64,000 nucleotides of DNA, taken from NCBI RefSeq assembly GCF_020520285.1, contig NZ_CP084742.1:3782001-3846000 (forward strand). The letters are read 5' to 3'. The DNA is from Pseudomonas sp. L5B5. GTDB lineage: Bacteria; Pseudomonadota; Gammaproteobacteria; Pseudomonadales; Pseudomonadaceae. The notes under the pieces are model-generated. The model was not told the origin of the DNA and did no database searches. It saw only the letters and a program-made list of their open reading frames with translations. Made by a program: the position numbers and the translations under genes. Numbering within the stretch: the stretch's first letter is position 1; every line of letters starts with the position of its first letter. Shown here in pieces: positions 9,840 through 18,208 of this stretch.

Positions 9840-9954
9840 CGTTGTCGTTCCTGATCGATCGAGAAAAGGCTGCCAGCATACCCGCGTCGATACAAATCAA
9901 GGGCACGGGTCGGCGCCGCACAATCCGCTCAGCACCGAGCGTGCGCCTGCCACC

Positions 9955-10275
9955 TCAAGCAGGTGCCTGCGCCGCCTGCCAATGCTTCATCTCCTCAGCA
10001 ATGAAATGCTGTACCAAATCGCTGTACAGCTTCTCGATCGCGTCCGCGTTCAGGCCTTCGGCCTCGGCCCATTCGCGGCGGGTGGCGAGCATCGCCTTGA
10101 AGCGCTCCTCGGCCCGTACGGTGGCCGCCGAGGTCTTGAACTTCGACGCGGCCAGCACGTACTTGAAACGCGCGCCCAGCAGCGCAATGACCGTCCGATC
10201 CAGGGTGTCGATTTCCCGACGGATATCTTCCAAGCCCTGGCATTGTTCCGGGCTCATCTGATGCTTCACTTCCAT
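9955..10275 (-). CDS. AroQ-fold chorismate mutase / isochorismate-pyruvate lyase (PchB-like)
   Basis: This protein of about 106 residues belongs to the AroQ all-helical family and closely resembles PchB, the isochorismate-pyruvate lyase that makes salicylate. The aligned blocks are ECQGLEDIR-type helix 1, AASKFK and a W-A-E repeat (EWAEAEGL). PchB active-site residues R14, R31 and K42 correspond to R19, R36 and K47 here, but PchB Q90 is replaced by Glu (E95, in IAEEMKHW). No isochorismate synthase (pchA) or siderophore genes are adjacent, so it may act as a chorismate mutase, a lyase or both. The ATG at 10275 has GGAG 8 bases upstream; longer in-frame openings upstream lack signals. Confidence 0.8.
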   Translation of the reverse strand: MEVKHQMSPEQCQGLEDIRREIDTLDRTVIALLGARFKYVLAASKFKTSAATVRAEERFKAMLATRREWAEAEGLNADAIEKLYSDLVQHFIAEEMKHWQAAQAPA

Positions 10276-10396
10276 GCTCAAGGCTCCATTGATGTCTAGG
10301 ACTACCCGACTTTGGCCTGCCCGGATTATTCCCATGGCGGCGCATGGGAGTAAAGTTGCGGGCCCGCGCCCATTCGACTGCCAAGGAACTGTTCGC

Positions 10397-10726
10397 GTGA
10401 ACCAGAAGAGAACCCGAGTCCGCCTGCCCCACCCCAAGCCCGGCAAGACTGGCAGGGGTGCCTGGGTATTCCTGCTGATCGGTAGCGTGCTGCTGGCACT
10501 CACCGTACTGCTGGGCTGGACCCTGGGGAGCGCGTTGCTGGAGGGCGTGATCGTCACCAGCAACCGCGCCGGCCCGAAGTTCGTCTATAGCCAGGCGCAG
10601 CAACCCACCCAGTTCTACGCCGAACTGCTCTGGCAGGGCATCACGACCCTGATGCTGGGCGCCCTGGCCGTTGCCGCGCTGTGGATTGGCCGGTTACTAA
10701 TGAGCACCGACAAACAACGCCACTGA
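10397..10726 (+). CDS. Small inner-membrane hypothetical protein
   Basis: This protein of about 109 residues uses a GTG start at 10397, chosen because AAGGA lies 9 bases before it. The reading frame stays open upstream into the divergent chorismate mutase region, where an ATG start would overlap that gene. The N-terminus is basic (NQKRTRVRLPHPKPGK). Two hydrophobic segments follow, at about residues 24-50 (WVFLLIGSVLLALTVLLGW) and 82-104 (GITTLMLGALAVAALWIG), with a short extracytoplasmic loop between them. Function is unknown. The downstream hydrolase follows 40 bases later and could be co-transcribed. Confidence 0.65.
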   Translation: MNQKRTRVRLPHPKPGKTGRGAWVFLLIGSVLLALTVLLGWTLGSALLEGVIVTSNRAGPKFVYSQAQQPTQFYAELLWQGITTLMLGALAVAALWIGRLLMSTDKQRH

Positions 10727-10766
10727 ACCTGACCCCTTCACTTCGGCCATCCAGGAACAATGTCCC

Positions 10767-11741
10767 ATGTCCCTGTTGTCACCCCCCGAACTGCCTGTCA
10801 CGAACTCCGCCAAGGTCGAACCTGCCAGCGGCCCCGGCGAAAGCTTCAGCGAACCGGCGGCAGACGGCTTCATGCTCGGCGGTTTCGCCTGGCGCCAGCC
10901 CCTGGCCAACCCGCAGCGCCCGGTGGTGATCATCTGCGCCGCCACCTCGGTACGCTGCCGCTACTACGTGCGTTTCGCCGACTACCTGTTCGCCCACGGT
11001 TTCGATGTCATGACCTACGACTACCGCGGCATCGGCGAATCCAGGCCTGCCTCGCTCAAGGGCTTCAAGGCCTCCTGGTCGGACTGGGGCACCCTGGACT
11101 TCGAAGCGATGCTGCAACGGGCCCAGCGGGAGTTTCCCGGCCAGCCGATCGACGTGGTGGGTCACAGTTTCGGCGGTTGCGCGGCGGGCCTGGGCAGCTC
11201 GGCAGGGCAGATCCGTCGTATCGCCACCATGGGTGCGCAGTTCGCCTACTGGCGCGACTACGCCCCACAGGAACGCTGGCGGATGCTGGGCAAGTGGCAC
11301 CTGGCAATGCCCCTGCTGACTCGCCTCTACGGCTATTTCCCCGGCAAGCGGCTGGGCTGGATGGAAGACACCCCGGCAGGCGTGGTCCGCGACTGGAGTA
11401 CCGCGCATCCGCGCTTCGAGGGCCGCCCCAGTGGCCGCAAGGTCGCCGCCCAGCGCAACGGGGGCCTTTTCAGCCACGTCAGCGCGCCGATCCTGGCCAT
11501 CAGCCTCAGCGACGACCCGTTCGGCACCGAAGCCGCCATCGAGCGCTTGCTGGGCTACTTCCACAACAGCCCGCGCACCCACTTGCGTATCCGTCCGCAG
11601 GACATCGGCGAAACCGCCGTCGGCCACTTCGCGTTCTTCCACAGCCGCTTCGAAACCCGGCTCTGGCCGATCATCCTCGGCTGGTTGCGCCACGGCGAGC
11701 TGGACAGCGCCAGTCCGGGGCGCATCGTTCCCAGGGCCTGA
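10767..11741 (+). CDS. Alpha/beta hydrolase
   Basis: This 324-residue cytosolic protein has the alpha/beta-hydrolase core. The nucleophile elbow is VVGHSFGG at about residues 131-138 (Ser nucleophile). An oxyanion-hole strand lies in VVIICAATSVRCRYYVRFADYL, and YDYRGIGESRP is the conserved lid-proximal motif. The late FAFFHSRF block supplies a plausible catalytic His (VGHFAFF). It matches the COG4757-type predicted hydrolases found in many pseudomonads, whose substrates are unknown. It lies downstream of the small membrane protein, spaced by 40 bases. Confidence 0.8.
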   Translation: MSLLSPPELPVTNSAKVEPASGPGESFSEPAADGFMLGGFAWRQPLANPQRPVVIICAATSVRCRYYVRFADYLFAHGFDVMTYDYRGIGESRPASLKGFKASWSDWGTLDFEAMLQRAQREFPGQPIDVVGHSFGGCAAGLGSSAGQIRRIATMGAQFAYWRDYAPQERWRMLGKWHLAMPLLTRLYGYFPGKRLGWMEDTPAGVVRDWSTAHPRFEGRPSGRKVAAQRNGGLFSHVSAPILAISLSDDPFGTEAAIERLLGYFHNSPRTHLRIRPQDIGETAVGHFAFFHSRFETRLWPIILGWLRHGELDSASPGRIVPRA

Positions 11742-11876
11742 GCGGCACCCGGGCGCCACCTCCCGGCCGATGGCAGGTGCTGCGACCCCGATTTACTGGC
11801 ATCCTTGCCCGCCTCACCGGCCGCTGCAGCAGCGCGGCCCATGCAATGCACCTTCAAGCAACAAGGTAAGACGCCC

Positions 11877-12287
11877 ATGGCATCTGCGGACAAGCAACAT
11901 AAAAGGGCCCAGCGGGCAAAAGCCAAGGCCAAGCAGAACCGCGCCAAACGCAGCGCACCGACCTCGGAACTGGAGCTGGATCCCAACGATAGCCGCATCG
12001 ATTTCGAATCGGTGGACCTGACCGAACTGTTCGTGAAAATGCGCGACGCCGAAAAAACCAGCCAGCAGGCCCTGTGCGCGGCGTTCCTCGCCGACCCGCT
12101 GCTGGAACTGGTGTATGAACAGGAAGGCGAACAGGGCGCCACCGACTTCATCCTCGCGGCGCTGATCGAGTACCGCAACTGGTCCACCGAGGCCGACGAA
12201 GCCAGCGCACTGGCCTGGATCGAGTCCGAAGCCTTCCAGGCCGACTACACCGCCGCTTCCCAGGCGCTGTTCAGCAGCGAAGGCTGA
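11877..12287 (+). CDS. Conserved hypothetical protein, basic N-terminus and acidic C-terminus
   Basis: This protein of about 136 residues uses the ATG at 11877; earlier in-frame starts at 11805 and 11841 are possible but precede a non-coding-like segment. Residues 1-30 are strongly Lys/Arg/Ala-rich (KQHKRAQRAKAKAKQNRAKR), suggesting a helix that binds nucleic acid or a partner. Residues 40-136 are acidic and helical, with several Trp and Glu clusters (LIEYRNWSTEADEASALAWI). I do not recognise a named family. The gene ends in a strong intrinsic terminator 15 bases downstream and could be read from the hydrolase promoter. Confidence 0.6.
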   Translation: MASADKQHKRAQRAKAKAKQNRAKRSAPTSELELDPNDSRIDFESVDLTELFVKMRDAEKTSQQALCAAFLADPLLELVYEQEGEQGATDFILAALIEYRNWSTEADEASALAWIESEAFQADYTAASQALFSSEG

Positions 12288-12301
12288 AACCGCCAGGCAT
12301 T

Positions 12302-12336
12302 AAAAAAGGGCGCATCCAGTGGATGCGCCCTTTTGC
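12302..12336 (+). terminator. Intrinsic bidirectional terminator
   Basis: AAAAGGGCGCATCC-AGT-GGATGCGCCCTTTT is a perfect stem with A and T runs on both sides. It serves the gene ending at 12287 and also the convergent gene ending at 12365. Confidence 0.9.
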
Positions 12337-12364
12337 ATTTCAGCTACAGGAGCCGACCCGATAC

Positions 12365-12685
12365 TCAGGCCGCTTCCAGCCGCGGGATTTCCATGCCGAT
12401 GCGCGAGCTGGCAAAGCTCAGGTCGCCGCTGGCGATGGACTGGGCCTTGAAGCCGGCACCGATCAGGTCACGGACATGCAGCTTGTTGTAGATGAACATG
12501 AACACCAGGTTGCTCAGGCCGAATGTGAACATGGACAGCAGGAACATGATCGCCGCCCATTTCCAGTCGGCACGGAACAGGGCCGGGATGAAACCGAAGA
12601 AGAACACGGTCCAGGAGAAACCGACTGGCGCTTCCTTGATGGCCCCGGTGTTCGGGTTTTTGAAAATGATTTTAGTGAACGCCAT
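12365..12685 (-). CDS. DUF2628-like small membrane protein
   Basis: This 106-residue protein begins MAFTKIIFKNPNTG. The hallmark segment APVGFSWTVFFFGFIPALFRADW (about residues 19-41) is followed by a second hydrophobic helix (AAIMFLLSMFTFGLSNLVF). Then comes FMFIYNKLHVRDLIGAGFKA, the NK-x3-RxLI-x-GF pattern seen in DUF2628/HrgC-type proteins. These are small inner-membrane proteins of unknown function, often with a cytoplasmic tail as here. The gene is convergent with its left neighbour and shares its terminator. Confidence 0.75.
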   Translation of the reverse strand: MAFTKIIFKNPNTGAIKEAPVGFSWTVFFFGFIPALFRADWKWAAIMFLLSMFTFGLSNLVFMFIYNKLHVRDLIGAGFKAQSIASGDLSFASSRIGMEIPRLEAA

Positions 12686-13063
12686 GCGCGTCTCCTTGCC
12701 GCCCCGTTATGAGGAACCAATGACCGGGCGATCACCATTGGACCCTGAATGCTTGGTTCTTCGGACAGGGACCACTGACCACGCCAAAGGCGAGTGCAAA
12801 CAGGTCAGGAGCAGGAAAGGCAGGGATGGTTCAAGGGAGGAGAGAGGCGGCCCCTGGGGCCCGACAAGCGTTCAATCCCTTGTACAACAGCGCTATTCCA
12901 TAGCTCCTCTCACGCTGGCACGCAAGAGCTCTTATCGAAGAGCGCGCAGGCTACTATTTCGCCTGCATGCTGTCCACGAAACGCCATGTAACAAGTCAAA
13001 AATCCAATAAAAAGGGCCACTGTCTATGTTGGCAGCAGCCTTTTTGGCCTTCAGACGATCAAA
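12686..13063. other. Gene-poor stretch
   Basis: Nothing convincing is coded here. Short open frames on the plus strand show no start signals or family resemblance. A hairpin with AAAAAGG/CCTTTTT arms lies at about 13009-13055 and would terminate leftward transcription from the questionable gene at 13064-13555. Confidence 0.5.
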
Positions 13064-13555
13064 TCACCAGCTGGGCATCAGGACGCCCTTGCGCTCCATC
13101 CGGGACAACCTGTCCCCCAATACCGTGGCGACGAACAGGATCACGCGTCGTAGCTCCAGCCCCCCGCTGGAGTCATCGACAGCTTGCCCGCCACCCGGAC
13201 CAGAACCACCCGCCAACAACAAAATCCTAACTTCGCCCGACCTGCATTCGTTCTGGTGAAAAGAAACCTCCAGGACATTGCCTATCTCGTACGCAAAGCC
13301 AGCACCAGGATGCTCCGCAGTCTCGCCGAGCCCGGTTGCCAACGTGCCCTCTGAAGAACTGCAAGCCATTGAGCCCAGAGGCATTTCGCCAGGCCACTGG
13401 TGGACGCCCCGACAGATCGTGCATCGCTGCCCGGCGCAAACAGAGTCCAAAAGTGCGAGACACACAAATAGGCAGCAGATCCACGACCTTTGGCCCGTTA
13501 ACCCTTCCAACACCCGGCCAAAGGTGGCACCATCGCGCCTTTTTTTACGCGACAC
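13064..13555 (-). CDS. Questionable hypothetical protein
   Basis: This 163-codon frame opens with GTG (VSRKKRRDG). It has a hydrophobic, Cys-rich segment at about residues 25-42 (WICCLFVCLALLDSVCAG) that looks like a signal peptide or anchor, then a Gly-rich stretch (LLLAGGSGPGGGQAVDD). It ends near VILFVATVLGDRLSRMERKG. Codon use is less GC3-biased than that of neighbours. Support: the frame is long, the N-terminus is sensible and a hairpin with a T run lies just past its end on the same strand. Against: there is no recognisable domain, no clear ribosome-binding site and competing frames overlap. It may be a recent acquisition or not a gene. Confidence 0.3.
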   Translation of the reverse strand: MSRKKRRDGATFGRVLEGLTGQRSWICCLFVCLALLDSVCAGQRCTICRGVHQWPGEMPLGSMACSSSEGTLATGLGETAEHPGAGFAYEIGNVLEVSFHQNECRSGEVRILLLAGGSGPGGGQAVDDSSGGLELRRVILFVATVLGDRLSRMERKGVLMPSW

Positions 13556-13754
13556 CCACCGGATCCAGGGTTCAAACGGGCGTTCGGTTGTTGATGGGGC
13601 GACAGTCAGCTGTGCCGATGCGACAACCTGTCACACGTCGCTCGTTTACCTCCGGCAGTGCTGTTGGCTGCGATTCGAACCCTATGCTAGCTTGGCGCCT
13701 CGCCAGGAAGGCAGCCCAACAGCAGGAGCACATTGAACTCTATGAGGACCGCAC

Positions 13755-14528
13755 ATGGCTGAGGCCACGCCCGCGCTTGAAATCCGCAACTTGCACAAAC
13801 GCTACGGCTCCCAGGAGGTACTCAAGGGTATCTCGCTGACCGCTCGCGACGGTGACGTGATATCGATCCTGGGGTCCTCCGGTTCCGGCAAGTCCACATT
13901 CCTGCGCTGCATCAACCTGCTGGAAAACCCGCACCAGGGCCAGATCCTGGTCGCCGGTGAAGAGCTCAAGCTCAAGCCCGCGAAAAATGGCGAGCTCGTC
14001 GCCGCCGACGGCAAGCAGATCAACCGCCTGCGCAGCGAAATCGGTTTCGTATTCCAGAATTTCAATCTCTGGCCGCACATGACGGTACTCGACAACATCA
14101 TCGAGGCGCCACGCCGGGTGCTGGGCCAGAGCAAGGCAGAAGCCATCGAGGTGGCCGAGGCACTGCTGGCCAAGGTCGGCATCGCCGACAAGCGCCACGC
14201 CTACCCGGCCCAATTGTCCGGCGGCCAGCAGCAACGCGCCGCCATTGCCCGGACCCTGGCGATGCAGCCCAAGGTCATCCTGTTCGACGAGCCGACCTCG
14301 GCCCTGGACCCGGAAATGGTCCAGGAAGTCCTCAACGTGATCCGCGCCCTGGCCGAAGAAGGCCGCACCATGTTGCTGGTCACTCATGAAATGAGCTTTG
14401 CCCGCCAGGTCTCCAGCGAAGTGGTGTTCCTGCACCAGGGTCTGGTAGAAGAGCAAGGCTCGCCACAGCAGGTCTTCGAAAACCCGCTTTCGGCACGCTG
14501 CAAACAATTCATGTCCAGCAACCGCTAA
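13755..14528 (+). CDS. Basic amino acid ABC transporter ATP-binding protein (HisP-like)
   Basis: This 257-residue ATPase energises import of a polar or basic amino acid. It has Walker A (GSSGSGKST, about residues 40-48), the Q-loop (FVFQNFNLWPHM), the signature LSGGQQQRAAIART, Walker B with the catalytic Glu (VILFDEPTSALDP) and the H-loop (LLVTHEMSF). The spacing and the extra YGSQEVLKGISL start match the HisP/AotP/OccP group. It begins a four-gene operon with a binding protein and two permeases, with GAGG upstream of the ATG. A regulator is not adjacent. Confidence 0.92.
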   Translation: MAEATPALEIRNLHKRYGSQEVLKGISLTARDGDVISILGSSGSGKSTFLRCINLLENPHQGQILVAGEELKLKPAKNGELVAADGKQINRLRSEIGFVFQNFNLWPHMTVLDNIIEAPRRVLGQSKAEAIEVAEALLAKVGIADKRHAYPAQLSGGQQQRAAIARTLAMQPKVILFDEPTSALDPEMVQEVLNVIRALAEEGRTMLLVTHEMSFARQVSSEVVFLHQGLVEEQGSPQQVFENPLSARCKQFMSSNR

Positions 14529-14541
14529 CGGAGCTACACGC

Positions 14542-15303
14542 ATGCAGAGCTATAAGAAAATCCTCCTGGCCGCTGCCGTCACCCTGGCCTTCAGCGCCAG
14601 CGCCGTCGCCGAGACCCTGAAAATGGGGATCGAGGCCGCCTACCCACCGTTCAACAACAAGGATGCCAGCGGCCAGGTCGTGGGCTTCGACAAGGACATC
14701 GGCGACGCCCTGTGCGCCAAGCTGAAAGTCGATAAGTGCGAAGTGGTCACCTCCGACTGGGATGGCATCATCCCGGCCCTGAACGCCAAGAAGTTCGACT
14801 TCCTGGTGTCTTCGCTGTCGATCACCGACGAGCGCAAGCAGGCGGTGGACTTCACCGACCCGTACTACTCCAACAAGCTGCAGTTCATCGCTCCCAAGAA
14901 AGTCGACTTCAAGATCGAGAAGGCCTACCTCAAGGGCAAGGTGATCGGCGCCCAGCGCGCGACCCTGGCCGGCACCTGGCTGGACGATCGCAACATGGAA
15001 GACGACTACGACGTGAGCATCAAGCTCTACGACACCCAGGAAAACGCCTACCTCGACCTGCTCTCCGGCCGCCTGGACGGCATCCTGGCCGACAAGTACG
15101 TGCAGTACGAATGGCTCAAGAGCAAGGACGGCCAGAACTTCGAGTTCAAGGGCGAGCCCGTGGTTGAAAGCGACAAGATCGGTATTGCCGTGCGCAAGGG
15201 CGACCCGCTGCGCGAACGCCTGAACAAGGCACTGGCCGAGATCAAGGCCGACGGCACCTACAAGAAAATCAACGACAAGTACTTCCCTTTCAGCATCGAA
15301 TGA
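14542..15303 (+). CDS. Periplasmic Lys/Arg/Orn/His-type amino acid binding protein
   Basis: This 253-residue exported receptor has a Sec signal at residues 1-23 (ILLAAAVTLAFSASAVAE). The mature part opens with TLKMGIEAAYPPFNNKDASG and continues with VGFDKDIGDALCAKL. It carries two Cys (about 55 and 62) that form the small disulfide of the HisJ/ArgT family. SSLSITDERKQAVDFTDPYY is the classical ligand-binding strand, and ADKYVQYEWLK precedes the C-terminal lobe. The receptor captures a basic amino acid in the periplasm and hands it to the two downstream permeases. The start has GGAG 8 bases upstream. Confidence 0.92.
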   Translation: MQSYKKILLAAAVTLAFSASAVAETLKMGIEAAYPPFNNKDASGQVVGFDKDIGDALCAKLKVDKCEVVTSDWDGIIPALNAKKFDFLVSSLSITDERKQAVDFTDPYYSNKLQFIAPKKVDFKIEKAYLKGKVIGAQRATLAGTWLDDRNMEDDYDVSIKLYDTQENAYLDLLSGRLDGILADKYVQYEWLKSKDGQNFEFKGEPVVESDKIGIAVRKGDPLRERLNKALAEIKADGTYKKINDKYFPFSIE

Positions 15304-15376
15304 TCCTGCATTGCCTGGCCGGCGCACTCCTCTGAGTGCGCCGCACTTCTGCAACGCCTTGCGATATGACTAGACC

Positions 15377-16072
15377 ATGAACTTCGACCTCTACGGATTC
15401 GGCCCGGCGCTTGCCGCTGGCGCGCTGATGACCGTCAAACTGGCCCTCTCGGCCCTGTGCCTGGGGCTGGTGCTCGGCCTGGCCGGCGCGCTGGCCAAGA
15501 CTTCGCCCTACAAGCCGCTGCAATGGCTGGGCGGCGCCTATTCGACGTTGGTACGCGGCGTTCCGGAATTGCTGTGGGTACTGCTGATCTATTTCGGCAC
15601 GGTAAACGGGATGCGGGCCCTGGGAGAATTCCTCGGCAACCCCGACCTCGAACTCAACGCCTTCAGCGCCGGGGTCATCGCCCTCGGCCTGTGCTTTGGC
15701 GCCTATGCCACGGAAGTGTTCCGGGGTGCGCTCCTGGCCATTCCCAAGGGCCACCGTGAAGCCGGCCTCGCCCTGGGCCTGTCCAAATGGCGGATTTTCT
15801 CGCGATTGGTCATGCCGCAGATGTGGCGCGTCGCCCTGCCCGGCCTGGGCAACCTGTTCATGATCCTGATGAAGGACACCGCCCTGGTGTCGGTGATCGG
15901 CCTGGAAGAAATCATGCGCCATGCGCAGATCGGCGTGACCGTCACCAAGCAGCCGTTCACCTTCTACATGGTCGCCGCCTTCATGTACCTGGGCCTGACC
16001 ATCCTGGCCATGATCGGCATGCACTTCCTGGAAAAACGCGCCGCTCGCGGCTTCGCAAGGAGCGCCCAATGA
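15377..16072 (+). CDS. Amino acid ABC transporter permease (HisQ-like)
   Basis: This 231-residue inner-membrane permease has about five helices. The ATPase-contact EAA loop is GHREAGLALGLSKWRIFSRLVMPQMWR (about residues 120-146; HisQ style). Its last four bases overlap the start of the second permease (ATGA), so the two form the heterodimeric channel. The gap of 73 bases after the binding-protein gene contains a hairpin-like GCGCACTC/GAGTGCGC sequence (about 15322-15343). Such structures often lower downstream expression relative to the abundant receptor. Confidence 0.92.
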   Translation: MNFDLYGFGPALAAGALMTVKLALSALCLGLVLGLAGALAKTSPYKPLQWLGGAYSTLVRGVPELLWVLLIYFGTVNGMRALGEFLGNPDLELNAFSAGVIALGLCFGAYATEVFRGALLAIPKGHREAGLALGLSKWRIFSRLVMPQMWRVALPGLGNLFMILMKDTALVSVIGLEEIMRHAQIGVTVTKQPFTFYMVAAFMYLGLTILAMIGMHFLEKRAARGFARSAQ

Positions 16073-16758
16073 ACTGGGAAGTGATCATCAAGTGGCTGCC
16101 AAAGCTGGCCCAGGGCGCAACCCTGACCCTGGAGCTGGTGGCCATCGCCGTTACCGCCGGCCTGCTGCTGGCCATCCCGCTGGGCATCGCCCGCTCGTCC
16201 CGCCTGTGGTACGTGCGCATCGTGCCCTACTGCTACATCTTCTTTTTCCGTGGTACGCCGCTGCTGGTGCAACTGTTCCTGGTGTACTACGGCCTGGCGC
16301 AGTTCGATGCGGTGCGTGAAAGCTCGCTATGGCCTTACCTGCGGGATCCGTTCTGGTGCGCCACCGCCACCATGACCCTGCATACCGCAGCCTATATCGC
16401 CGAGATCCTGCGGGGCGCGATCCAGGCCATTCCGCCCGGGGAAATCGAAGCGGCGCGGGCCCTGGGCATGTCCAAGCCCAAGGCCCTGCTCTACATCATC
16501 CTGCCGCGGGCAACACGCATCGGCCTGCCGGCCTACAGCAACGAAGTGATCCTGATGCTCAAGGCCAGTGCCCTGGCCAGCACCGTGACCCTGCTGGAAC
16601 TGACCGGCATGGCCCGGACGATCATTGCCCGGACCTATCTGCCGGTGGAGATCTTCTTTGCCGCGGGGCTGTTCTACCTGCTGATGGCCTACATCCTGGT
16701 ACGCGCCTTCAAGCTGTTGGAGCGCTGGCTGCGGGTCGACGCCTGCCAGGGACGCTGA
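16069..16758 (+). CDS. Amino acid ABC transporter permease (HisM-like)
   Basis: This 229-residue permease starts MNWEVIIKWLPKLAQGATLTLE. The start ATG overlaps the previous stop codon, which favours it over longer in-frame openings. RGTPLLVQLFLVYYGLAQFD (about residues 60-79) and the EAA loop IPPGEIEAARALGMSKPKAL (about 123-142) are HisM/AotM hallmarks. It forms the second half of the membrane channel of the basic amino acid importer encoded just upstream. Confidence 0.92.
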   Translation: MNWEVIIKWLPKLAQGATLTLELVAIAVTAGLLLAIPLGIARSSRLWYVRIVPYCYIFFFRGTPLLVQLFLVYYGLAQFDAVRESSLWPYLRDPFWCATATMTLHTAAYIAEILRGAIQAIPPGEIEAARALGMSKPKALLYIILPRATRIGLPAYSNEVILMLKASALASTVTLLELTGMARTIIARTYLPVEIFFAAGLFYLLMAYILVRAFKLLERWLRVDACQGR

Positions 16759-16805
16759 GCCCGTCCGCTCCCGCCAGGGAGCGGTCCTGCCCCGGACGCC
16801 ACACC

Positions 16806-18017
16806 ATGTCCCCACCCCTCCAAGGCCCCGCCCTGCTGACTCGCTTCCAGGCTCTGGGCGGCTTTCTCCTGGAACACCAGGAGCTGTGGCGCCCGCGCCC
16901 CTTCCACCACCTGCACCTGCCCTGGGAATCCCGCTATCCACAGCTGGCCCTGTGGCTGCGCCAGCGCTCCCTGGAAGACGCCGAGGCCGCCCACAACCAT
17001 CCGGAGCAGCTCCAGGCACCGGCCCCCTTCGGCGAACTGGCCGCGCGCTCCCGGGCCCTGTCTGCCGTGGCCGAGTTGCCTGGCCAGGGACTGCCGCCCC
17101 TGCGCCAGCGCCTCAGCGTCGATGTACCTGGACGCAAGTGGCAGCAGATCGAGGCCTTCGCCGCCTGCCTGCAATTCGCTAGCGCCCCCGGGCACTGGCT
17201 CGACTGGTGCTCCGGCAAGGGCCATCTCGGGCGACGCCTGCTGCAAGACGGGCAATGCCTGACTTGCCTGGAGCACGACCCGGCGCTGGTGGCCAGCGGC
17301 GAGCAATTGAGCCGCCACCACGGCCTGCCCGCCACCCATCTGCAGCAGGACGTCCTGGCCACGACGGCGGCGGCTCAGCTGACAGTCGAGCACAGCCCGG
17401 TGGCCCTGCACGCCTGCGGCGATCTGCACGTGCGCCTCATGCAGCTGGCCAGCCAGGCAGGCTGTCGCCAGCTGGCCATCGCCCCGTGCTGCTACAACCG
17501 CACGGGCGCCAGCCATTACCGGGGTTTATCCACAGCCGGCCAGGCTTGCGGCCTGACACTGTCCCTGGATGACCTGGCCCTGCCCATGAGCGAGACCGTG
17601 ACCGCCGGCGCCCGGGTGCGCCGCCAGCGCGACACCTCCATGGCCCGCCGCCTGGCCTTCGACCTGCTGCAACGCCAGTTGCCCGGGGTCGACGACTACC
17701 TGCCGACCCCCTCGCTGCCCAGCCACTGGCTGGACAAGCCGTTCGCCGAATACTGCCGCGACCTGGCGGCTCTCAAGCAGTTGTCCACAGTCGGCGCGCA
17801 AGACTGGCCGGCGCTGGAGGCCGCCGGCTGGCAGCGCCTGGCCCAGGTACGCAACCTGGAGCTGCTGCGCGGCCTGTTCCGCCGCCCCCTGGAGTTGTGG
17901 CTGGTACTGGACCGGGCGCTGTTCCTCCAGGAGCAGGGTTATGCCGTGCGCCTGGGAACCTTCTGCCAGGCCTCCTTGACCCCGCGCAATCTGCTGCTAC
18001 TGGCAGAACGCCGATAA
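16806..18017 (+). CDS. METTL25-like SAM-dependent methyltransferase
   Basis: This is a 403-residue protein. The ATG at 16806 is used; the frame is open upstream but runs inside the permease. The methyltransferase core begins near residue 134 with WLDWCSGKGHLGRRLL, the SAM-binding motif I. CLEHDPALVASGEQL is motif II, VALHACGDLHVRLMQ (about 200) follows, and IAPCCYNRTG (about 225) is the conserved CCY signature of the METTL25/GSTCD-type family. The N-terminal 130 residues and a C-terminal helical part are family-typical. The target is unproven. It lies 47 bases after the transporter operon and may be separately expressed. Confidence 0.8.
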   Translation: MSPPLQGPALLTRFQALGGFLLEHQELWRPRPFHHLHLPWESRYPQLALWLRQRSLEDAEAAHNHPEQLQAPAPFGELAARSRALSAVAELPGQGLPPLRQRLSVDVPGRKWQQIEAFAACLQFASAPGHWLDWCSGKGHLGRRLLQDGQCLTCLEHDPALVASGEQLSRHHGLPATHLQQDVLATTAAAQLTVEHSPVALHACGDLHVRLMQLASQAGCRQLAIAPCCYNRTGASHYRGLSTAGQACGLTLSLDDLALPMSETVTAGARVRRQRDTSMARRLAFDLLQRQLPGVDDYLPTPSLPSHWLDKPFAEYCRDLAALKQLSTVGAQDWPALEAAGWQRLAQVRNLELLRGLFRRPLELWLVLDRALFLQEQGYAVRLGTFCQASLTPRNLLLLAERR

Positions 18018-18208
18018 CCCGCCGTTGGGCCTATCGACCATTGCTGGTTGCACTCGATCCCACGAAAGAAAAACCAAGTCCGTTGCAGCTACTAGTCTCT
18101 AGGCGTGCTGGCCACGAGCAGCGCTCGGGCAACCGATCCGGCGCAACCAGAACCGTCATGTTTCGACAGGAAGTCGCCAGGTTCACCATCACCTACAGGG
18201 AGTTATCC

